Assembly (NCBI GenBank): GCA_014379925.1
Contig: JACMKY010000612.1
Coordinates: 1 to 7,435 of the forward strand
Reading direction: 5' to 3'
DNA: 7,435 bases
Origin: Cytophagales bacterium
GTDB taxonomy: Bacteria; Bacteroidota; Bacteroidia; Cytophagales; ES-bin-26
The notes beneath the pieces were generated by a model, which was not told the origin of the DNA, did not search any database, and saw only the letters and a list, made by a program, of their open reading frames with translations. The position numbers and the translations under genes are program-made. Below, in pieces: positions 1 through 5,012 of the stretch; position 1 is the stretch's first letter, and each line of letters starts with the position of its first letter.

Positions 1-52
1 CTGTTCGCAGCGTTGCTTCGCAGGGGGCTGCTGTTCGCAGCGTTGCTTCGCA
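1..52. repeat. Two-copy direct repeat with 30-bp period at the window edge
   Basis: Bases 1-22 and 31-52 are identical over 22 bases (beginning CTGTTCGCAGCGTTGC), separated by an 8-base spacer GGGGGCTG. The period is 30 bases. Each unit also contains the hexamer TTCGCA twice. The first copy begins exactly at the window edge, so the array may extend further left. There is no sign of transposase ends or CRISPR spacer structure. It may be a short intergenic repeat family or the end of a coding repeat, since 30 bases is ten codons and both strands stay open here. Confidence 0.75.
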
Positions 53-215
53 AGGTTGGTCGGGGCGAAAAATACGGTAAATTTTATTCCCCTTTGGTTG
101 TTCAAACCATAGAAACCGGACCGGTCGGCAGTGTACTTTCGTTCGGGACTTGAAGGTTTGGCCATTTGACGCGAAGTTAAACAAGTTTCGTGTCCGGATT
201 TTTAGGAACACCTCA

Positions 216-459
216 CTCAGCCAGTTGGGGTATCCCCAGGCGAAGTTGCTACCAAAAAGTGTCGTAGGCCTCTGATTGTGCGTAGGCCTCGTCCAGGAAT
301 AACCGGTGGTGTTGGCCTACTATCTCCGAAAGTGCGTAGCCCATCACTAAGCAAGAAGCCCTCGTTGGCCGTCAAAACCTTTCCACGGAGGTCAAATTCG
401 ATGGTGGCCAGCGTCAAATTAACCGCCGTGAGTACGCCGCTCATCTCCACGGACTGCTG
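216..459 (-). pseudogene. Decayed PAS-domain remnant, former C-terminal extension of the adjacent sensor gene
   Basis: Reading on from the TAA of the sensor gene (460-462) in the same frame gives QQSVEMSGVLTAVNLTLATI followed by EFDLRGKVLTANEGFL. This is the first half of a PAS domain. Around 345-351 the frame is lost. One base later the -1 neighbour frame gives MGYALSEIVGQHHRLFLDEA and then YAQSEAYDTFW (344-252), the second half of the same domain with the GQHHRLF motif typical of Bacteroidota and aerotaxis-type PAS domains. A TAG follows at 249-251, then QLRLGIPQLAE (248-216), which still fits the family, then TGA. The rest of the PAS core expected after this point (YKRI..GKEVWIQ-like) is missing. 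The lesions are thus a nonsense codon at the junction, a +1 frameshift, a second nonsense codon and a 3' truncation. A GTG at 448-450 could start a 77-residue peptide in the first frame, but that peptide becomes meaningless after the shift. Several independent lesions make one sequencing error an unlikely explanation. Confidence 0.85.
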
Positions 460-2058
460 TTATACTTCAACCTTGTTGGTCTTGTGGAGGCGAGTGAGTT
501 GCTCAATTTGGTCAAGATGAGACCGCTCTTTTCGCTGCATCTCCTCCTGGGTGGCTTCCAACTCTTCCATATTCTGGCGCATTTCCTCCTCCTGGGATTT
601 CATTTCCTCGGCTTGCTGCTGGGAAGCTTCCAGCAGGGTCTTGGTCCTTTCAACGGTTTTCACCGACACCAGCGTGGACGCCGTGATTTCCCCGACTTTT
701 TCCAGCCATTCCACCTGATAAGCCTCCAGACGGTGGAAGGAGGCGATTTCGATAATGGCCTCCACCTTTTCATTGTATTTCATCGGCACCAACACCAGAC
801 AGCCAGGGGTGGCATCCCCCAATCCGGAGGTAATGCTGATGTAGCCTGGCGGAAGTTCGGTGAGCAGAATGGGGGATCGCTCCAGATAGGTTTGGCCGAC
901 CAGGCCCTGTCCAATGGCCACCCGTTTGGTTAGGTGCTTCTTCCGCTCAAAGGCATAGCAGGCGGCCAGTTCCAGGCACGGCTCCTCTTCCTCGCGGAGT
1001 AAAAACAGGCTGCCTTGCTGGGCCTGGAGGTACTTGGTCAGGAACGCCACGATCTGATTGCTCAGGTGTTGCCCGTGGTTCTGATGTTGGCGGATGATTT
1101 CACTGAACTGGGTGAGGCCCTCGGTGGCCCACAACCTGCGTTCGTCGGCTTGTTTCAACTGCTTCAGCCGCTCCCGCATCCGAACCAGTTCGCCAGCCAG
1201 GTTGGTTTGGTTGTGCAGTTGATTGGCGGCACTGAGTCCTTCCCATTCTACTTGGTAGTCGCCCTGGGAGAGTTGCTGGATGAAACCCGCCGCTTTCCTG
1301 AAGTTGGCGATGGAGGTGTCGATGAGCTGTTGTTCGTTGGTGGCTTCCTCCGCCGTACCCGGGTCGAACAGGTAGGTGCGGTTGTTTCTCTCCAAGTTGA
1401 GGAACAAGTTCCGTTTTTCTTTCCGGTCCCGCTTGATGCGCCCGATGATGAACAACAGGGAAGGAGCGCCGATGAGCAGCAACAGGATTTGAAGATAAAC
1501 CGTTCGCTGGGTGGCCGTCTGGTAGGCAACTTCCGCCTGCTGGTTAAGCGCGTCCTGGTCGGCATTCAGCCGGGTGGTAAAGTCCGCATAGGCCTTCCAG
1601 AGTTGCTTGCCCCGATCCTTTTTCACCTCCTGACTGACAGCCCCCAGGTTGCCCTCATCCACCAGCTTTACTAGGGCGGCGCACACCTGCTGGTAAGCGT
1701 TCACCTCTGATTTCAGGAAATCAAGTCCGGTAATGGGGTAGTGCTGCGCTTCCAGCAAGTGTGCCAGTTCTTGGAACACCTGGTCCTTCTTAGCTATGGA
1801 ACTCCGGTAAGGGGAGAGCAGGGTGGTATCCTGGGTGATGGCGTATCCCCGCATGCCGATATCCATATTGCGAACGATCTCATTCCAGATATCGGTGTTG
1901 ATGCGCCGGATGCGTTCGGTTTGGACCTTGAGGGCCGTATTTCTCTCCAGCATGTCGTTGTTGTAGAGCAGGCATCCGGTATTGCCGGCCACCAGGGTCA
2001 ACAGCAGGATGACGGAAGACGTGATGGTGTTGTGCTGTATCCAACGCAGGATTTTCAT
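460..2058 (-). CDS. Membrane-bound CHASE3-like/HAMP-like/GAF sensor protein ending in a coiled coil, probably truncated
   Basis: This is a predicted inner-membrane sensory protein of 532 residues when started at the ATG at 2056-2058. A TTG six codons upstream (2074-2076) is an alternative, and neither has a clear Shine-Dalgarno site. Residues 10-32 form a first membrane segment. Residues 35-180 are helical and periplasmic, and resemble CHASE3 (including RNMDIGMRGYAIT). Residues 190-212 form a second membrane segment (YLQILLLLIGAPSLLFIIG). Residues 250-310 resemble a degenerate HAMP unit (IQQLSQGDYQVEW ... ELVRMRERLKQLKQ). Residues 315-470 are a GAF domain with LELAACYAFERKKHLTKRV and ISITSGLGDATPG, a form seen in many Cytophagales signalling proteins. 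Residues 470-525 are a glutamate-rich coiled coil. No histidine kinase, cyclase or methyl-accepting domain is present, so the output is unknown. Homologues usually continue from the coiled coil into PAS domains, and the remains of one lie directly beyond the TAA. The gene may therefore be a shortened working version or itself a pseudogene fragment. The ligand is unknown. Confidence 0.85.
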   Translation of the reverse strand: MKILRWIQHNTITSSVILLLTLVAGNTGCLLYNNDMLERNTALKVQTERIRRINTDIWNEIVRNMDIGMRGYAITQDTTLLSPYRSSIAKKDQVFQELAHLLEAQHYPITGLDFLKSEVNAYQQVCAALVKLVDEGNLGAVSQEVKKDRGKQLWKAYADFTTRLNADQDALNQQAEVAYQTATQRTVYLQILLLLIGAPSLLFIIGRIKRDRKEKRNLFLNLERNNRTYLFDPGTAEEATNEQQLIDTSIANFRKAAGFIQQLSQGDYQVEWEGLSAANQLHNQTNLAGELVRMRERLKQLKQADERRLWATEGLTQFSEIIRQHQNHGQHLSNQIVAFLTKYLQAQQGSLFLLREEEEPCLELAACYAFERKKHLTKRVAIGQGLVGQTYLERSPILLTELPPGYISITSGLGDATPGCLVLVPMKYNEKVEAIIEIASFHRLEAYQVEWLEKVGEITASTLVSVKTVERTKTLLEASQQQAEEMKSQEEEMRQNMEELEATQEEMQRKERSHLDQIEQLTRLHKTNKVEV

Positions 2059-2102
2059 GGCAATGGGACGTTTCAACTATCATTAAAACAAATAGTTTTA
2101 TG

Positions 2103-2116
2103 TGGTAAAAATACCA
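2103..2116. repeat. Short inverted repeat upstream of the sensor gene
   Basis: TGGTA-AAAA-TACCA is a perfect 5-bp inverted repeat around a 4-base centre. It lies 45-58 bases upstream of the sensor ATG. The position would suit an operator or the foot of a leader hairpin, but a dyad this short can arise by chance. Confidence 0.3.
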
Positions 2117-2263
2117 TCTGCAGCAGGGTTTCTGATGCATTAAAGCCGTAAAAACGTACACCGGTACGAAGGAGGGGCAGTTTGATCGTCCGCTTGCGTA
2201 GAGGAGTGGATTAGGAAGGGTACCCAACCCTTGAAAATGGCCATCTAAAGACTTGTCCCATTT

Positions 2264-2277
2264 TATAAATATTTATA
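2264..2277. repeat. Perfect 14-bp AT-only palindrome
   Basis: TATAAATATTTATA is a perfect 14-base palindrome made only of A and T, inside an AT-rich patch (about 2258-2285) between the sensor and DUF1501 genes. It could be a binding site for a regulator or simply low-complexity sequence. No nearby gene start makes it clearly regulatory; the sensor start is about 205 bases away. Confidence 0.35.
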
Positions 2278-2337
2278 TCATTTACGATTCACGACTGCTA
2301 CCCCCGTAGCTCATTGCTGATAAGCACGTAGGGCAAA

Positions 2338-2530
2338 GTGACTTTGAACAAACGTACTTGCGCGGTCGCGTCTCCTGCTCCAGGCCAGCGGTCCGCCTCA
2401 CGCCCACGCGCAGTCGCTGCACCAGCAGTTGCTAGCGCCCCGGCCAAATCTACCGACTACGTCTGCAACCTTCCCTCGGGCAAGACCAACTACGTGATCT
2501 ACCGCTACGGGGAGGCTGACCAGGTGAGGG
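2338..2530 (+). pseudogene. Possible remnant of a small secreted-protein gene (doubtful)
   Basis: A plus-strand reading frame opens at GTG 2338 and runs to 2685, but its last 26 codons lie antisense inside the DUF1501 gene. The part that looks like protein is 2449-2527 (STDYVCNLPSGKTNYVIYRY plus GEADQVR). From memory, this resembles a family of small hypothetical proteins with a cysteine followed by GK and then YxxYRYG or YLxYRFG. Codon third positions here are mostly G or C, as in a real gene. However, the upstream part is an Ala/Pro/Arg-rich stretch with no signal peptide, and downstream of DQVR the family resemblance stops. If real, it is a fragment left by insertion or deletion. It may also be a chance frame in GC-rich DNA. 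Confidence 0.2.
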
Positions 2531-2607
2531 CACCCAAAGAAGGTAAAACTGAACCACCCCAGTCGGTTGTTTCCAGCAACATTCGGCCGGCGCGCTTAAC
2601 GCCCAAC

Positions 2608-4104
2608 TCAAGCCAGCGCCTCCCGAATTACTTTGCCTTTCACGTCCGTCAACCGGAAATGGCGGCCCTGGAACTGGTAGGTTAGCTTCTCGTGGTTCAT
2701 GCCCAGTTGGTGGAGGATAGTGGCTTGCAGGTCGTAGATGTCGGTGCGGTCCTTGATGCCGTAGTAGCCGATTTCGTCGGTCTCGCCGTGGGTGTAGCCC
2801 CCCTTGACGCCCCCGCCGGACATCCAGACCGTGAAGGCTTCGGTGTGGTGGTCGCGGCCCTTGAAATCCATCTGCTTGCCCTCCCGGTTTTCCTGCATCG
2901 GCGTACGGCCGAACTCTGCTCCCCACACCACCAGCGTATCGTCGAGCAAACCCCTCATTTTCAAGTCTTTCAACAGGGCAGCGATGGGCTGGTCGATCCG
3001 GCCGCACAGTTTACCGAAACCCTTGTCGAGCGCGTTGCTCGGGTCGTTGCCGTGCGAATCCCAACCCCAGTCGAACAGCTGCACGAAGCGAACGCCCCGC
3101 TCGACCAGCCGGCGGGCCAGCAGGCAGTTGTTGGCAAAGGAAGCCCCCCCGGGTTGGGTGCCGTACAATGCGTGAATGGCCGCCGGTTCCCGGGAAATGT
3201 CCATGACGTCGGGCACGGACACCTGCATCTTAAAGGCCATCTCGTACTGCGAAATGCGGGAAATGGTTTCGGGGTCCCGGGTTTCCTCGTATTGAAGCTG
3301 GTTGATGGCGTTGATGGCCGCCAGCGATTGTTTGCGCAAGTCGCGGCTCATCCCGGCCGGGTCCGACACGTACAGCACCGGCTCGCCCTTTTGCCGGCAT
3401 TCCACGCCCTGGTAGACCGTGGGCAGGAAGCCACTGCCGTAACCGCTTTTTCCGGCGTCGGGAGCCTTGCCTCCCGAAAGGAGCACGATGAAGCCGGGTA
3501 GGTTTTCGTTGTCCGACCCCAACCCGTAGGTGACCCAGGCACCCATGCTCGGGCGACCCAGCCGTGGGCTGCCGGTTTGCATCAGCAGTTGGGCGGGGGC
3601 GTGGTTAAACTGGTCGGTGTGCATGGCCTTGAGGAATGTCACCTCGTCAACCATCCGGGCAAACCCGGGCAGGTGCTCCGACACCCAGGCGCCCGACTGT
3701 CCGTGCTGCCGGAATTGGGCCTGCGGCCCGAGCATTTTCGGAACCCCCTTGATGAACGCGAATCGTTTGCCTTCCAGCAGCGACGGCGGACAATCCTGGC
3801 CGTCGAGCTTTTGCAGGTCGGGCTTGTAGTCGAAGAGTTCCAACTGCGAGGGGGCGCCCGCCATGTGCAAAAAGATCACCGACTTGGCCCGGGGCGCGAA
3901 GTGCGGGGCCAGCGGGTCGAACGGCCTGGACAAATCCCGCCGAACCCCTTCCGGAGCGACCGCCAACGACGGCGGGTCGTCGCTTCCGCAGCCAATCAGC
4001 GACGACAGGGCCATCGCCCCCAGGCCGGTGGTGCATTGCCGCAGAAAGTGCCGGCGGGTCTGGTATTCGGCTTGGTGCCGGTAGGCTTCTTCCAGGAGGT
4101 TCAT
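2608..4104 (-). CDS. DUF1501 family protein, Tat-exported, sulfatase/alkaline phosphatase-like fold
   Basis: This is a 498-residue exported protein, full length for the family. Residues 16-39 are a twin-arginine signal (TRRHFLRQ, arginines 17 and 18), followed by a hydrophobic stretch ending in LIGC, which fits a lipobox with Cys39. The protein may therefore be exported folded and then lipid-anchored. Family hallmarks follow in order: FLHMAGAPSQLELFDYKP (78-94), HAPAQLLMQTGSPRLGRPSMG (from about 168), FDWGWDSHG (344-352), VVWGAEFGRTP (392-402) and GRDHHTEAFTVWMSGGGVKGG (from 416). DUF1501 is related to the alkaline phosphatase/sulfatase superfamily, and its Asp and His residues probably hold metal; the substrate is not known. 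The ATG at 4102-4104 sits 25 bases after the nuclease-like gene stop, with no clear ribosome site. DUF1501 genes normally follow PSCyt2-PSD1 genes directly, and such a gene lies one gene upstream here. The pair probably acts together in the cell envelope. Confidence 0.93.
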   Translation of the reverse strand: MNLLEEAYRHQAEYQTRRHFLRQCTTGLGAMALSSLIGCGSDDPPSLAVAPEGVRRDLSRPFDPLAPHFAPRAKSVIFLHMAGAPSQLELFDYKPDLQKLDGQDCPPSLLEGKRFAFIKGVPKMLGPQAQFRQHGQSGAWVSEHLPGFARMVDEVTFLKAMHTDQFNHAPAQLLMQTGSPRLGRPSMGAWVTYGLGSDNENLPGFIVLLSGGKAPDAGKSGYGSGFLPTVYQGVECRQKGEPVLYVSDPAGMSRDLRKQSLAAINAINQLQYEETRDPETISRISQYEMAFKMQVSVPDVMDISREPAAIHALYGTQPGGASFANNCLLARRLVERGVRFVQLFDWGWDSHGNDPSNALDKGFGKLCGRIDQPIAALLKDLKMRGLLDDTLVVWGAEFGRTPMQENREGKQMDFKGRDHHTEAFTVWMSGGGVKGGYTHGETDEIGYYGIKDRTDIYDLQATILHQLGMNHEKLTYQFQGRHFRLTDVKGKVIREALA

Positions 4105-4129
4105 GGGGTTACTGCTGTTACGGAGTAAA

Positions 4130-4840
4130 TTAATCCTTACTTTCCAGCATCTTCAAAAGAATTCCCAACAATTCATCCACGTTTTTCTCGACGGAGAAAG
4201 CCCTTTCCAGTTCCTCTACGAAAACGGTTTTGTTTTGCAGCTTCAGGAATTTCCAAACCGTACCCGTCGTAACTGTCCCGTAAATGGCTTCCAGATTGCG
4301 TCCCCGTTTCTGGTTGAATATCTGAGCGGCCAGCATTTCGGCGATGCACTGTCCCAATCCGCTGTTGACATTGTCGTTCTTGGCTTCCACAATCGTGATA
4401 ACCGGTGCCGTCAGGAAGCGGTCTTCATTGTCTAGGCTGATAATGAAATCGCACCGGCCCGAAAGCCCCTGCTGCCTGTCCACAGTGAAATCAATGCCGG
4501 AGAAAAAACTGATCTCATCCTTCCTGATTTCCTGAAGCTCCAACAAAATAGGGGCTACAATAAATTCGGAACGGGCTTTTTCAGTATCGATTTTCAAGGC
4601 CCTGGGCGTTCCTTTTTTCAAAGCCGTTCGGAGAAAATCGCTCGATGGATAGGGTTTTGACTCCTCAACCACACTTTGGCAGTCAACTATTTCCAAACCG
4701 AACTTCTCTACCACCTCCATCAATGAAAATTTGTTGTAAGCCATATTCTTCCGGAATTTATAATGAGGCTTTGCGTAGGCAACCTTCCGCAGAAACGCTT
4801 TCTGGTCGGGTTCAATTCGCTTGAAATTCAGGTCGTACAT
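4130..4840 (-). CDS. Predicted PD-(D/E)XK nuclease-fold protein of unknown role
   Basis: I recognise this as a widespread hypothetical family in Bacteroidota and cyanobacteria, not as a named gene. Started at the ATG at 4838-4840 it has 236 residues. The order of conserved residues fits a PD-(D/E)XK core: Glu92 in EKARSEFIVAPILLEL, Asp131 in LSGRCDFIIS, Glu152 and Lys154 in TIVEAKND, then glutamines 164 and 173 in GQCIAEMLAAQ. AVTTGT-type homologues match GTVTTGTVWKFLKL (188-201). No signal peptide or membrane segment is seen, so it should be cytoplasmic. Start choice is open: a TTG at 4934-4936 would add 32 residues of unconvincing sequence, and the ATG at 4742-4744 (MAYNKFSL), preceded by GGAAGA, matches where many relatives begin. 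Its GC content is visibly lower than that of both neighbours, and it lies between two genes that are normally adjacent. This suggests a later insertion. DNA cleavage is inferred from motif order alone. Confidence 0.75.
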   Translation of the reverse strand: MYDLNFKRIEPDQKAFLRKVAYAKPHYKFRKNMAYNKFSLMEVVEKFGLEIVDCQSVVEESKPYPSSDFLRTALKKGTPRALKIDTEKARSEFIVAPILLELQEIRKDEISFFSGIDFTVDRQQGLSGRCDFIISLDNEDRFLTAPVITIVEAKNDNVNSGLGQCIAEMLAAQIFNQKRGRNLEAIYGTVTTGTVWKFLKLQNKTVFVEELERAFSVEKNVDELLGILLKMLESKD

Positions 4841-4853
4841 AATAAATGGTCGG

Positions 4854-4881
4854 TCGGGGACGCCCAGTCGGGAACGCCCAG
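4854..4881. repeat. Two tandem copies of a 14-bp unit upstream of the nuclease-like gene
   Basis: TCGGGGACGCCCAG (4854-4867) is followed directly by TCGGGAACGCCCAG (4868-4881), with 13 of 14 bases identical. The pair starts 14 bases upstream of the preferred ATG of the nuclease-like gene, so it could affect transcription or translation, or simply be repeat expansion in a spacer. If the upstream TTG start were used, this repeat would be coding, which argues against that start. Confidence 0.6.
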
Positions 4882-4904
4882 TGTCGGAGGGGAGAAAGGG
4901 AATT

Positions 4905-5012
4905 GAATGTCGAACTGAAGAACAAGGAATGTCCAATGTCGAAGGATAGAATTACTTTTTTACTTCGACCGGTTCGCCGCCGTCCGCGGATGCGGTGCGA
5001 TTCGACATTCCC
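4905..5012. repeat. Cluster of AATGTCGAA repeats in the spacer after the PSD1 gene
   Basis: The 9-mer AATGTCGAA occurs at 4906-4914 and 4935-4943 in the same direction and at 5001-5009 inverted (TTCGACATT). A partial version, GGAATGTCC, sits at 4926-4934. The inverted copy ends just before the stop codon of the PSD1 gene (5012-5014), so a transcript could pair the 4905-4914 or 4935-4943 copy with 5001-5009. Similar GAACAAGGAATGTC-type intergenic repeats are, as far as I recall, common in Bacteroidota genomes, so this is probably a dispersed repeat family. There is no T run to make it a classical terminator. Confidence 0.55.

Larger units (their letters stand above)
2077..2607. other. Intergenic stretch without a convincing intact gene
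   Basis: About 530 bases separate the sensor gene from the DUF1501 gene. The left half is AT-rich and presumably carries the promoter of the sensor gene, but no clean Bacteroidota promoter pair (TTTG and TAnnTTTG) could be placed; the closest element on the minus strand is CTATTTG around 2090-2096. This half also contains two small dyads, at 2103-2116 and 2264-2277. The right half (about 2338-2600) is markedly GC-richer and carries a doubtful plus-strand gene remnant. No strong hairpin followed by a T run was seen downstream of the DUF1501 stop. Confidence 0.6.

Noticed and set aside
95..125. Small dyads TGGTT-GTTCA-AACCA (95-109) and ACCGG-A-CCGGT (115-125) left of the PAS remnant
   Set aside because: The stems are only five pairs each and no T run follows on either strand, so neither can be supported as a terminator or operator.
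1..152. Plus-strand frame open from the left edge to a TGA at 150-152 (LFAALLRRGLLFAALLRKVG)
   Set aside because: It looks like the 3' end of a gene from outside, but the repetition comes from the DNA direct repeat, the rest has no family features, and the minus strand is also open, so I could not support a gene.
1015..1674. Plus-strand open frame of 219 codons opposite the sensor gene
   Set aside because: It is a mirror of the sensor coding frame; the minus strand has the GAF and CHASE3-like motifs, and this frame has none.
2300..2335. tRNA-like stretch (CGTAGCTCATTGCTGATAAG)
   Set aside because: It resembles a D-arm start (TAGCTCA), but there is no matching D-stem half, no anticodon stem and no TTCGANTC T-arm at the right distance.
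2692..3501. Plus-strand open frame of 269 codons opposite the DUF1501 gene
   Set aside because: The DUF1501 hallmarks are on the minus strand throughout; this frame is an antisense shadow without recognisable domains.
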